Assembly (NCBI RefSeq): GCF_003113265.1
Contig: NZ_PUIV01000002.1
Location: forward strand, 62,001-126,000
Length of the DNA: 64,000 nucleotides
Reading direction: 5' to 3'
Source of the DNA: Methylosinus sporium
GTDB lineage: Bacteria > Pseudomonadota > Alphaproteobacteria > Rhizobiales > Beijerinckiaceae
A model generated the notes under the pieces. That model was not told where the DNA came from, ran no database searches, and saw only the letters and a list, made by a program, of their open reading frames with translations. The first letter of the stretch is position 1, and each line of letters starts with the position of its first letter. Of this stretch, positions 9,058-16,752 are shown piece after piece. The position numbers and the translations under genes were made by a program.

Positions 9058-10026
9058 TCAAGCCGGCTCTCGCCCCTTCGCGCGCGTCGGCGCCGCCTCC
9101 GCCGGCCCCTCCACGACGGCCCGGCAAATCTCCACGATCTCGCGGCGCAGCCAGGCGTGCGCCGGCTCGCGGTCCTGCAGCGAGCGCCAGACCATCAACA
9201 GGTCATAGGTCGGAAAATCGATCGGTATCTCCAAAATCTTCAGCGGCGCGAGACGCACGAAATGCTCGGCGATGCGCAGCGGCAGCGAGAAGACGAGATC
9301 GGTGCTGGCCACGATCCAGGGCGCCGACAGAAAATTCGGCACGACGAGCGAGACCGTTCGCGCGAGACCGCGCTGCTCGAGCCAATCGTCTATGATCCCC
9401 GTGCCCGCCTCGCGGCGCGACATCAGCATATGTTTCGCCGCGACGAATTGCTCGAGCGTCGGCTCGGCGGTCGGAAAATCCGGATGGTCGCGCCGCGCCA
9501 GCGCGACGATGCGATCCGTGTAGAGCCGCTCGCGCCGCACATAGGGCGTCGAATCCAAAATCACGTCGAAGCCGATGACGAGATCGACCTCGCCGGCGTC
9601 CGCCGCCTCGCGTAGCGATCCCGACGTCTGCACGAGATGGATTTCCACATTGGGCGCCTGCCGGCTCACCGACCGCATCAGCGGCGGCAACAGGCAGAAT
9701 TCGACGTAATCATTCGTCGCTATGGTGAAGCGCCGCTGCGTCGTCGCCGGCGAGAACTCCTTCGAGCCGCGGATCACCTGCTCGACCTCGTTCAATATGG
9801 AAGCGACCGGCTCGACCAGGGCGAGCGCGCGCTGCGTCGGCTTCATCCCTTGCGGCGTCTTCACCAGCACCGGATCGTCGAGCTGCTGGCGCAGGCGCTG
9901 CAGCACATGGCTCATCGCCGACTGGGTGATGAACATCTTCTGCGCCGCGCGCGAGACATTGCGCTCCTCCATCAGAAAGTTGAAGGCGACGAGAAGATTG
10001 AGATCGAAGTTTCGCAGCTCGGTCAT
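9058..10026 (-). CDS. LysR-type transcriptional regulator, divergent from pmoC
   Basis: A 322-residue LTTR with an N-terminal winged helix-turn-helix (RNVSRAAQKMFITQSAMSHV, residues about 22-41) and a C-terminal type 2 periplasmic-binding-like effector domain from about residue 95. The N-terminus resembles the NodD/NahR subgroup (LRNFDLNLLVAFNFLMEERN). ATG 10026 is chosen; upstream residues of the longer frame are non-coding and would run over the operator region. It is transcribed away from the lone pmoC, and a TTTTC-N11-GAAAA dyad lies in the shared 195-base region. Control of pmoC is a reasonable hypothesis but is not shown. Confidence 0.93.
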   Translation of the reverse strand: MTELRNFDLNLLVAFNFLMEERNVSRAAQKMFITQSAMSHVLQRLRQQLDDPVLVKTPQGMKPTQRALALVEPVASILNEVEQVIRGSKEFSPATTQRRFTIATNDYVEFCLLPPLMRSVSRQAPNVEIHLVQTSGSLREAADAGEVDLVIGFDVILDSTPYVRRERLYTDRIVALARRDHPDFPTAEPTLEQFVAAKHMLMSRREAGTGIIDDWLEQRGLARTVSLVVPNFLSAPWIVASTDLVFSLPLRIAEHFVRLAPLKILEIPIDFPTYDLLMVWRSLQDREPAHAWLRREIVEICRAVVEGPAEAAPTRAKGREPA

Positions 10027-10107
10027 GCGCCCGCCATTGGTCCCCGCGCAAAACGAGGATCGCTCGTGAAGATGACGCCAGAACGGCGCCGCCGACGCCA
10101 CTGAAAA

Positions 10108-10128
10108 TTTTCGATAGCACGATGAAAA
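10108..10128. promoter_or_regulatory. Candidate LysR box between the LysR gene and pmoC
   Basis: A perfect dyad TTTTC (10108-10112), 11 bases, GAAAA (10124-10128), which fits the T-N11-A class of LTTR sites. It sits 82 bases upstream of the LysR start and 94 bases upstream of the pmoC start. Binding is inferred from pattern and position only. Confidence 0.5.
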
Positions 10129-10221
10129 CAATGCATTTTACCAAAGAGAGAGGCGGACCTTACCTCTCCTTGCGGCCGTGCGGAAGCGGGCGCGGACGCA
10201 AGACGAAAAAAGGAGAGAGAA

Positions 10222-10998
10222 ATGAGCCTCACGACGGAGACCGCCGGCAAGGCCGGCGTCGCGGACGACACGGATGTGATCGTCGATTTGAAGCTGTTCT
10301 GGATCGGCGCCGCGGCCCTTTGCACTTTCTATCTGATGGTGCGCATTTATGAGCAGATTTTCGGCTGGCGCGCCGGCCTCGATTCTTTCGCGCCGGAGTT
10401 CCAGACCTATTGGCTGACGATATTGTGGACCGAAATTCCGCTGGAGCTGGTCGCCGGCCTCGGCCTCGCCGGCTATTTGTGGAAGACGCGCACGCGCGAC
10501 ATGTCCAAGGTGACGCCGCGCCAAGAGCTGCGCGCGCTCGTCGACAATATGAAATGGCTGACGATCTACGCCATCGCCATCTATTGGGGCGCGAGCTTCT
10601 TCACCGAGCAGGACGGCACCTGGCATATGACGGTGATCCGCGACACGGATTTCACCCCGTCGCATATCATCGAATTCTACATGAGCTATCCGATCTACTC
10701 GATCATGGCGGTAGGCGCCTTCTTCCACGCCAAGACGCGCATCCCCTATTTCTCCAAGGGCTATTCGCTGGCCTATCTGATCGTCGCCGTCGGCCCCTTC
10801 ATGATCATCCCCAATGTCGGCCTCAATGAATGGGGCCACACGTTCTGGTTCATGGAGGAGCTGTTCGTCGCGCCGCTGCATTGGGGCTTCGTCTTCTTCG
10901 GCTGGATGGCGCTCGGCGTGTTCGGCGTGGTTCTTCAGCTCTTGATGCGCGTCAAAGCGCTGCTCGGCGAGGATGGCGTGAAGGCCGTCATCGGCTGA
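10222..10998 (+). CDS. pmoC: Particulate methane monooxygenase subunit C (lone pmoC)
   Basis: A membrane subunit of the copper enzyme that oxidises methane to methanol. It has 258 residues, the usual length, with about six to seven transmembrane helices. The metal-binding triad D-x3-H-x12-H is present (D131, H135, H148 by my count), as are the highly conserved PNVGLNEWGHTFWFMEEL and DTDFTPSHIIEFY regions. A clear AGGAGA lies 6 bases before ATG. No pmoA or pmoB is adjacent, so this is a singleton pmoC. Extra lone pmoC copies are known in Methylosinus and Methylocystis, which also carry complete pmoCAB operons elsewhere. It is divergent from a LysR gene and followed by a GC-rich hairpin. Confidence 0.97.
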   Translation: MSLTTETAGKAGVADDTDVIVDLKLFWIGAAALCTFYLMVRIYEQIFGWRAGLDSFAPEFQTYWLTILWTEIPLELVAGLGLAGYLWKTRTRDMSKVTPRQELRALVDNMKWLTIYAIAIYWGASFFTEQDGTWHMTVIRDTDFTPSHIIEFYMSYPIYSIMAVGAFFHAKTRIPYFSKGYSLAYLIVAVGPFMIIPNVGLNEWGHTFWFMEELFVAPLHWGFVFFGWMALGVFGVVLQLLMRVKALLGEDGVKAVIG

Positions 10999-11010
10999 CC
11001 TCGCGGTCTC

Positions 11011-11039
11011 GCGCCCGCCATCCCCCTGGCGGCGGGCGC
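11011..11039 (+). terminator. Putative pmoC terminator
   Basis: GCGCCCGCC (11011-11019) pairs with GGCGGGCGC (11031-11039), 12 bases after the pmoC stop, followed by a short CTTTTCC run about 8 bases on. Nearly the same stem occurs after ettA. Confidence 0.5.
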
Positions 11040-11162
11040 GGGACGGCTTTTCCGCATCGCCGCTCCGCGCCATCTCGCAACCGCGAAAAGGAGTCTGCGC
11101 AAGAATTGGACAATTGCGAAAAAACCCTGGTTTTCCGGGGGATTCGCGGCTGCGACTGCGGC

Positions 11163-11191
11163 TTGACACGAAATGGCGCTGCCCATATGTT
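11163..11191 (+). promoter_or_regulatory. sigma70-like promoter of the F0 ATP synthase operon
   Basis: A perfect -35 hexamer TTGACA at 11163-11168, a 17-base spacer and a -10 TATGTT at 11186-11191, 144 bases upstream of the atpI start. It is the best sigma70 match seen in the window. Confidence 0.6.
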
Positions 11192-11334
11192 GCGCGCGGC
11201 TCGAACGACTTGGCCGCCCGGCCGATATCGCGTCGCGTCGAAATCCCTTCCGTCGCCCCTGTCCGGGCGTTTCTTCGGCGATCATCTATGCTGCTCGCGC
11301 GTGCTCTGAAGCTTTTGCGCGAGGAGGAGAGCCG

Positions 11335-11670
11335 ATGACGATGGACAAGAACGAGAGCGACCGAGACCTGCGCGCGCGGCTGGAGCGACTCCAGGCCGAG
11401 CTCGTCGGCAAGGAAGCGGAGCGACGCGCCGAGACAGGCGGCGGATTGCCGGTCGGCGGGTCGTTCGGAAAGGCGCTGAGCGCGGGCTTCACCGTGCTGT
11501 CCGAATTTGTCGCGGCGATTCTCGTCGGCGCGCTGATCGGATGGCAGGCGGATCGCTGGTTCGGCTCCGGGCCGTGGCTGCTGATCCTGTTTCTGGGGCT
11601 CGGCGTCGCCGCGGGCTTCTACAATGTGTTTCGCTTCGTCGCGCCGAAAGACGCGCGAGGCGGCGGATGA
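11335..11670 (+). CDS. atpI: ATP synthase protein I (AtpI)
   Basis: A 111-residue membrane protein with a charged N-terminal helix (residues 1-40) and two membrane segments (about 50-70 and 76-98), the layout of the AtpI/AtpZ family that assists c-ring assembly or ion supply. ATG 11335 is preceded by GAGGAGGAGA; the longer frame back to 11173 is rejected. It heads the F0 operon, as in other Rhizobiales, 64 bases before atpB. Confidence 0.88.
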   Translation: MTMDKNESDRDLRARLERLQAELVGKEAERRAETGGGLPVGGSFGKALSAGFTVLSEFVAAILVGALIGWQADRWFGSGPWLLILFLGLGVAAGFYNVFRFVAPKDARGGG

Positions 11671-11734
11671 AACAGGCGGCCCGACTTCCTCGGCGCCGCG
11701 GAGATGAAGGGCCGGGCGTCGTCCGGATCGAGCG

Positions 11735-12475
11735 ATGAATCCTACCGAGCAGTTCGAGCTCCAGCGTATTGCGCCTTACTTCATCAATGGCGTCGACGTC
11801 TCCTTCACCAACGCCTCGCTCTACATGCTGCTCGCCGCTTCGGCGGCCATCATTCTCACCATATTCGCGACGTCCAAGCGCGCGCTGGTGCCGGGCCGCG
11901 GACAGGCGCTCGCCGAGGTTCTCTACGAATTCGTGGCCAATACGGTGCGCTCCACGGCGGGCAAGGAAGGGATGCGCTTCTTCCCCTTCGTCTTCACGCT
12001 GTTCACCTTCATTCTGATGTCGAATCTGATCGGCCTCGTCCCCTACACCTATTCGCTGTCGAGCCAGATCGTCCTCACCTTCGCCTTCGCGGCCTTCGTT
12101 CTCATTCTGGTGATCCTCTACGGGCTCTACCGCCACGGTTTCGGCTTTCTGCGGCTGTTCGTGCCGCATGGCGTTCCCGCGCCGGTGCTGGTCATTCTGA
12201 TCCCGATCGAGATCATCTCCTTCCTGTCGCGGCCGGTCTCGCTCTCGGTTCGTCTCTTCGCCAATATTCTCGCCGGCCATATCACGCTCGCCGTCTTCGG
12301 CGGTCTCGCCGTGATGCTGCTGGGCGCCGGCTCCTGGGCCGCGCTCGCGCCGGTTCCCGTGCTCGGCGTCGTCGTGCTCTACGCCCTGGAGCTGCTGGTC
12401 AATTGCCTCCAGGCGTTCGTCTTCACCGTCCTCACTTGCGTCTATCTCAATGACGCGATCCACCCGGGCCACTGA
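11735..12475 (+). CDS. atpB: F0F1 ATP synthase subunit a
   Basis: The membrane stator subunit that forms the proton half-channels against the c-ring. It has 246 residues with five to six transmembrane helices. The essential arginine lies in [16 protein letters not shown], and [10 protein letters not shown] is typical of alphaproteobacterial subunit a. It is second in the atpI-atpB-atpE-atpF'-atpF cluster; the F1 genes are not in the window, as expected for the split alphaproteobacterial arrangement. Confidence 0.97.
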   Translation: MNPTEQFELQRIAPYFINGVDVSFTNASLYMLLAASAAIILTIFATSKRALVPGRGQALAEVLYEFVANTVRSTAGKEGMRFFPFVFTLFTFILMSNLIGLVPYTYSLSSQIVLTFAFAAFVLILVILYGLYRHGFGFLRLFVPHGVPAPVLVILIPIEIISFLSRPVSLSVRLFANILAGHITLAVFGGLAVMLLGAGSWAALAPVPVLGVVVLYALELLVNCLQAFVFTVLTCVYLNDAIHPGH

Positions 12476-12527
12476 TAAATATTCGAACAATAAATGGTCG
12501 CCCGCCCAAAAAGAGCAGGAGTTAACA

Positions 12528-12758
12528 ATGGCTGATGTTTCCGTCTACGGCCCGATCGGCGCTGGTCTCGCCGCCATCGGAACGGGCGCCGCCGCGATCG
12601 GCGTCGCGATCATCTTCGGCAACTATCTCAATGGCGCGCTGCGCAATCCGTCGGCCGCGGCCGCTCAGTTCACCAACGCCATCATCGGCGCGGCGCTGGC
12701 CGAAGGTCTCGGCATCTTCGCGTTTCTGATCGCGATCCTGCTCTATCTCAAGGCCTGA
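12528..12758 (+). CDS. atpE: F0F1 ATP synthase subunit c
   Basis: A 76-residue hairpin of two transmembrane helices forming the rotor ring. The polar loop RNPS is at residues 39-42 and the proton-carrying carboxylate is Glu59 in [11 protein letters not shown] 12528 is chosen by family length; AGGAG lies 7 bases upstream. An exact 26-bp palindrome follows within the gap to atpF', consistent with differential expression of the abundant c subunit. Confidence 0.97.
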   Translation: MADVSVYGPIGAGLAAIGTGAAAIGVAIIFGNYLNGALRNPSAAAAQFTNAIIGAALAEGLGIFAFLIAILLYLKA

Positions 12759-12771
12759 GGCCGAATGAACG

Positions 12772-12797
12772 AAGGCTCGGGACGCGTCCCGAGCCTT
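12772..12797 (+). terminator. Perfect intercistronic palindrome after atpE
   Basis: A 13-base arm (12772-12784) is followed directly by its exact reverse complement (12785-12797), a fully symmetrical 26-base palindrome 14 bases after the atpE stop. It is followed by TTTGTCG rather than a long T-run. In an mRNA it would form a hairpin that could protect the upstream atpE message or partially terminate before the b subunits. The role is inferred. Confidence 0.6.
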
Positions 12798-12834
12798 TGT
12801 CGTCTCCCACGCAGACAAGAGGCTGGAAGCCGTC

Positions 12835-13419
12835 ATGGCGAATATCGTTCTCGCCGCCGAAGAGGCGGCGCCGCATGGAGCCCGTGAGCCGAGCGCGACG
12901 CAAACGAGCGTCGAGCATCACGGTGGAGGCGAGTTTCCGCCGTTCCAGACGGAGAATTTCGTTCCGCAGCTCGTCTGGCTGGCGCTGACGTTCGGCGTTC
13001 TCTACATTCTCATGTCGCGCATCGCATTGCCGCGTATCGGCTCCATCCTGCACGACCGCGAGAGCCGCATCGAGAGCGATCTCTTCGCCTCGCGCGAGCT
13101 CCAGGCGAAGGCGCAGGAAGCCGCCGCCGCGCATGACGAGACATTGCGCGTCACCAAGGCGCAGGCGCAGGACATCGGCCGCGCCGCCCAGCAGCAGTCT
13201 GCGTCCGAGACCGCCTCGCGCCGCGCCAGCGAAGAGGCCGCCTTCGCCGAGAAGGTCGCCGCCGCGGAGGCGCAGATTCTCGCCGCCAAATCAGAGGCGT
13301 TGTCCAATGTCGAGGCGATCGCCACCGAAGCCGCCGGCGCGATCCTCGAGAAGTTGACGGGCGCCCGCGTCGCCGCCGAGACGCTGCAAGGCGAATTTCG
13401 TAACATCAAGGCGAGCTGA
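12835..13419 (+). CDS. atpF': F0F1 ATP synthase subunit b'
   Basis: A peripheral stalk subunit of 194 residues. It has a variable N-terminal extension of about 40 residues, one transmembrane helix (FVPQLVWLALTFGVLYILM, about residues 43-61) and a long Ala/Glu/Lys-rich coiled coil to the end. The extension and position before a second b gene identify it as b' (also called atpG in some genomes). It pairs with atpF, whose start is 11 bases downstream. Confidence 0.92.
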   Translation: MANIVLAAEEAAPHGAREPSATQTSVEHHGGGEFPPFQTENFVPQLVWLALTFGVLYILMSRIALPRIGSILHDRESRIESDLFASRELQAKAQEAAAAHDETLRVTKAQAQDIGRAAQQQSASETASRRASEEAAFAEKVAAAEAQILAAKSEALSNVEAIATEAAGAILEKLTGARVAAETLQGEFRNIKAS

Positions 13420-13430
13420 GAGGTCGAGCC

Positions 13431-13907
13431 ATGCATTTCGACGCGGAAGTTTTCGTCGCCATCGGCTTCGGCATTTTCGTCTGCGTGCTCCTCTATGTGG
13501 GAGCGCATAAGAAGCTCGCGGCCGCGCTCGATTCGCGCGTGATTCGGATCAAGAGCGAGCTAGCCGAAGCCGAGCGCTTGCGCAGCGAGGCGGAGAGCCT
13601 GCTCGCCTCCTTCGAGAAGAAGCGCGAGGACGCCGAGGAAGAGGCCAAGGCGATCGTCGCTCAGGCCAAGAGCGAGGCCGAATTGCTGGCGAGCGAAGCG
13701 CGCCAGCGCCTCGAAGAGTATATTGCCCGCCGCACCAAGCAGGTCGAGGACAAGATTGCGCAGGCCGAGGCTCAGGCCGCCGCCGAGGTGCGCGCCAGCG
13801 CCGCCGACGCTGCGGTGAAGGTAGCCGAGGCGGTGCTGCGCAAGGGCGTCGCCGGCGCTGATTTCGTCTCCGCCGGCATTGCGGATGTGAAGTCGCTGGC
13901 GCACTGA
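13431..13907 (+). CDS. atpF: F0F1 ATP synthase subunit b
   Basis: The second stalk subunit, 158 residues, with a short N-terminal transmembrane helix (about residues 5-23) and a long charged coiled coil. It is the last gene of the F0 operon and is followed 26 bases later by a strong intrinsic terminator. It would dimerise with b' to hold alpha3beta3 against rotation. Confidence 0.95.
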   Translation: MHFDAEVFVAIGFGIFVCVLLYVGAHKKLAAALDSRVIRIKSELAEAERLRSEAESLLASFEKKREDAEEEAKAIVAQAKSEAELLASEARQRLEEYIARRTKQVEDKIAQAEAQAAAEVRASAADAAVKVAEAVLRKGVAGADFVSAGIADVKSLAH

Positions 13908-13933
13908 CGCGCAGCGGCGCCGCTCTCCCGATC

Positions 13934-13969
13934 AAAAAGGCCCGAAGTCGTGAGACTTCGGGCCTTTTT
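13934..13969 (+). terminator. Intrinsic terminator of the F0 ATP synthase operon
   Basis: A perfect 16-bp stem: AAAAAGGCCCGAAGTC at 13934-13949, loop GTGA, and the exact complement at 13954-13969 ending in TTTTT. This is a textbook rho-independent terminator and, with A-runs on the other side, could work in both directions. Confidence 0.92.
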
Positions 13970-14016
13970 CTATTCCAGAATTCTATTCCGGGCTCTTGCT
14001 TTCGACCGCCCTTCCG

Positions 14017-14051
14017 ACGCCGAACCGGCGTCCCCATCGGCAGGAAACGCT
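14017..14051 (-). repeat. Dispersed repeat family B, copy 1
   Basis: Read on the minus strand it carries AGCGTTTCCTGCCGAT and CCGGTTCGGCGTC, matching the core of copies at 53705-53740 and 57431-57474. It is intergenic, between the atp terminator and an acetyltransferase gene. Confidence 0.55.
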
Positions 14052-14103
14052 CTCTCTGCAGAAACGAATGCAGGCCTTTTCGGCGCGCCTTCTGCTTCGC
14101 CGA

Positions 14104-14727
14104 TCAGGCGGCGCGCGCGAGCTCCCGCGCCCGCCGCGGCATCGCGACGGCGTCCCGCGCGCCCGCGCCGGAAACGCGGCCCTCGGCGCCCTCGAGCGCG
14201 CCTTTCGTCAGCTCCAGCCCGAGGAAGCGCTCGCGCTCCACCGGCCCGGGCAGGACGAGCTCTCGCGTGAAGCGGGCGTCGAAGCCGAAGCGCGCATAAT
14301 AGGGCGCGTCGCCGACCAGCAGAACCGCGCGATGATTGCGCGCGGTCGCCCGGGCGAGGCCTTCCTCGATCATAGCGGCGCCGAGGCCGAGCGCGCGACA
14401 ATCGCGCGCCACGGCCAACGGGCCCAGCAAAAGCGCGGGGCGTCCGGCGCCGGCGAATATCGGCCACATGCGCATCGTCGCGATGAGGCGGCCCTCGCCC
14501 TTGGCGACGAGCGCCAGCCCGCGCGCCGGAATGCGCCCTTCGCGCAGCCTCTCACAGGTCTTGAGAAAGCGCGCCGGGCCGAAGGCTTCGTCGAGCAGCG
14601 CTTCGCGGGCCGACACATCCTGCGGAGCCTCGTCGAGAATGTCGAAGGCCGCGCCGATATCGACCGGCGCTCCGACCCGCGCAAAGCCGTGCGAGGCGAT
14701 CTGATGGTGAGGGAATTCAAAGGCCAT
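14104..14727 (-). CDS. GNAT family N-acetyltransferase (YhbS-like)
   Basis: A 207-residue acetyltransferase of the GNAT superfamily. The acetyl-CoA motif is CRALGLGAAMIEEGL near residue 110 and the sequence LLVGDAPYYARFGFD near residue 138 is typical of YhbS-type (COG3153) members. The last 40 residues are Arg/Ala-rich and may be disordered. The substrate is unknown. It is alone between two intergenic repeats. Confidence 0.88.
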   Translation of the reverse strand: MAFEFPHHQIASHGFARVGAPVDIGAAFDILDEAPQDVSAREALLDEAFGPARFLKTCERLREGRIPARGLALVAKGEGRLIATMRMWPIFAGAGRPALLLGPLAVARDCRALGLGAAMIEEGLARATARNHRAVLLVGDAPYYARFGFDARFTRELVLPGPVERERFLGLELTKGALEGAEGRVSGAGARDAVAMPRRARELARAA

Positions 14728-14816
14728 CGGTTCCTCCCCTCGAGGACGGACGACCCTCGCGCCTGGCGCGCATCACTGCGCGCCCGCCGAACGGGACAAA
14801 TTTTTGGGCGGGGGCC

Positions 14817-14839
14817 GCGGGCCCGAAGGCTCGCGGTCC
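14817..14839. repeat. Dispersed repeat family A, copy 1 (partial)
   Basis: Contains CCCGAAGGCTCGCGGTCC, matching one arm of the perfect inverted repeat at 24584-24643 and copies near 44634 and 51624. It lies just after the stop of the ornithine decarboxylase gene. Confidence 0.6.
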
Positions 14840-14846
14840 GGAGGCG

Positions 14847-15989
14847 TCAGATGACGAAGGATTCGAGCGGCGGGAAGCCGTTGAAGCCGACCGACGAATA
14901 GGTCGTCGTATAGGCGCCGGTTCCCTCGATCAGCACTTTCGAGCCGATCTCCAGGCTGATGGGCAGGAGGTAGGGCTCCTTCTCATACAGCACGTCGACC
15001 GAATCGCAGCTCGGGCCGGCGATGACGCAAGGCGCGGTCGCTGAACCGTCCGCTGCGGTGCGGATCGGATAGCGGATCATCTCGTCGGTCGTCTCGGCGA
15101 GGCCATTGAACTTGCCGATGTCGAGATAGACCCAGCGAACCTCGTCCTCCTGCGACTTCTTCGACACCAGCACGACTTCGGCCTCGATCACGCCGGCGTT
15201 GCCGACCATGCCGCGGCCGGGCTCGATGATCGTCTCGGGAATGCGATTGCCGAAATGCTTCGACAGCGCCCGGAAGATCGCCTGGCCATAGGCCTTAACG
15301 GCCGGCACATTCTTGAGATAGCGGGTCGGAAATCCGCCGCCGAGATTGACCATCTGCAGCTGAATGCCCCGCTCGGCGAGATCGCGGAAGATCGACGAGG
15401 CCGACTTCAGCGCGCCATCCCACATGTTCGGATTGCCCTGCTGCGAGCCGACATGGAAGGAGACGCCATAGGCCGAAAGTCCGAGGCGATGAGCGTGCTC
15501 GAGGACGCGCGGCGCCATATCCGGCGTGCAGCCGAATTTGCGCGACAGCGGCCATTCGGCGCCGGTTCCGTCGCAGAGAATGCGGCAGAAAACCTTGGAG
15601 CCCGGGGCGGCGCGGGCGATCTTCTCGACCTCCGCCTCGCAATCGACCGCGAAGAGGCGCACGCCCAGCGCATAGGCGCGGGCGATGTCACGCTCCTTCT
15701 TGATCGTGTTGCCGAAGCTGATGCGATCCGGCGTCGCGCCAGCGGCCATGGCCTGCTCGATCTCGACGACCGAAGCCGTGTCGAAGCAGGAGCCGAGCGA
15801 GGCGAGAAGGGAGAGCACCTCCGGCGCCGGATTGGCCTTCACCGCGTAGAATACGCGCGTGTCCGGCAGCGCCTTGGCGAAGCTCGTGTAATTGTCGCGC
15901 ACGACCTCGAGGTCGACGACGAGGCAGGGGCCGACATCGCGTCCGGCGCGACGACGGGCCTCCAAAAATTCGCGAATACGATCCGTCAT
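14847..15989 (-). CDS. odc: Ornithine/lysine decarboxylase, fold type III PLP enzyme
   Basis: Decarboxylates ornithine to putrescine, the entry to polyamines. It has 380 residues. The PLP lysine is K51 in FYAVKANP, the HVGSQQ and GGGFP phosphate/PLP loops follow, and the active-site cysteine is in GPSCDSVD near residue 325. This is the eukaryote-like alphaproteobacterial ODC (some members also act on lysine). I chose ATG 15989, with GGGGA 9 bases upstream; ATG 15998 is possible. A long, hairpin-rich leader precedes it. Confidence 0.93.
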   Translation of the reverse strand: MTDRIREFLEARRRAGRDVGPCLVVDLEVVRDNYTSFAKALPDTRVFYAVKANPAPEVLSLLASLGSCFDTASVVEIEQAMAAGATPDRISFGNTIKKERDIARAYALGVRLFAVDCEAEVEKIARAAPGSKVFCRILCDGTGAEWPLSRKFGCTPDMAPRVLEHAHRLGLSAYGVSFHVGSQQGNPNMWDGALKSASSIFRDLAERGIQLQMVNLGGGFPTRYLKNVPAVKAYGQAIFRALSKHFGNRIPETIIEPGRGMVGNAGVIEAEVVLVSKKSQEDEVRWVYLDIGKFNGLAETTDEMIRYPIRTAADGSATAPCVIAGPSCDSVDVLYEKEPYLLPISLEIGSKVLIEGTGAYTTTYSSVGFNGFPPLESFVI

Positions 15990-16099
15990 TTGCGGCATCC
16001 CCAACGAAGTCGCGGCATAAAGAGCCGCGGAGTGGCCAAGGGCTTCGATCGGATGCACGCCGCCGTTTGCGCAGCACGCTGTGGAGGCGCGCTGAACAT

Positions 16100-16430
16100 C
16101 GAGACGACTGCGTTCCATGACCGTCACGGCCTCGCTCGCGGCGAGGCGCAGGACGGTCGGGTGATGCGCCGTCGGCTAGACGAAGCACGGACGCGAATGC
16201 CCGGACGGACATCGAATCCGGTACGAATAGCCATCGCTTGGAAGGGGATTTTTCCCTTTCCGCACGCCCGGCAAGAAAGACAAGCCTCTTCGGTACGCCG
16301 ACCTTTGGAGGGTCGACAGAGACGAAAAAGCCCGGTCCGTCGTTGCTTTAAGTCGCGATCCCTCGCTCAGGCGAGGTTCGCCGGTTTCGCCTCCGGCTGC
16401 CGGTTTTATTCCGACGGTTGACCGGCCTCT
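16100..16430 (-). ncRNA. Candidate structured leader (speF-type) upstream of odc
   Basis: The DNA between odc and opgG has no credible gene for about 760 bases. On the odc strand several short hairpins occur: CCTCGC-loop-GCGAGG (16361-16376), GACC/GGTC (16300-16314) and AAGGG/CCCTT (16242-16258). In alphaproteobacteria, ornithine decarboxylase genes are known to carry the conserved speF leader RNA, so this is a good candidate. I cannot confirm the consensus by eye, and the boundaries are approximate. Confidence 0.4.
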
Positions 16431-16752
16431 TGTCCGGATCCCCGCCGACCGACACACGACCACAGGCACGTGCGAAATTGGGCAAAGACGTAAATACGCG
16501 CTTTCACCGGCTCTGCAAGAGCTTTTTCGCGCCGAGACGAAATTTGTCCGCCTTCGGCCAATTTTACGCCTCTGACCGGGATTAGTCGGAGCGTCTTGCG
16601 GCCCGGCGCAAAGCCGGATAGGCAGAAGCTCGGACGGGGCCGAGCGGCGGGCCGCGCTCGTGAGGACGGGGCGGCGTCTCGAAGAACGCCCGATTCGTTC
16701 ATGATGCGAAGACGGGCTCCCGCTCGTCGCTTTTTTCCGGAAACCGACTGAA
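16431..16752. other. Intergenic region upstream of opgG
   Basis: About 320 bases between the odc leader and opgG. It presumably holds the two divergent promoters, but I see no strong -35/-10 pair. Open frames here have no recognisable protein pattern. Confidence 0.35.

Larger units (their letters stand above)
10999..11334 (+). other. Intergenic region, pmoC terminator and atp promoter
   Basis: A gap of about 336 bases holding the hairpin after pmoC, a good sigma70-type promoter at 11163-11191 and a leader of about 140 bases before atpI. An in-frame extension of atpI runs back to 11173 but overlaps the promoter and looks non-coding. Confidence 0.5.

Noticed and set aside
9058-10131. Longer LysR start at 10131
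   Set aside because: The extra N-terminus is unlike the family and would cover the LysR box; ATG 10026 starts at the conserved region.
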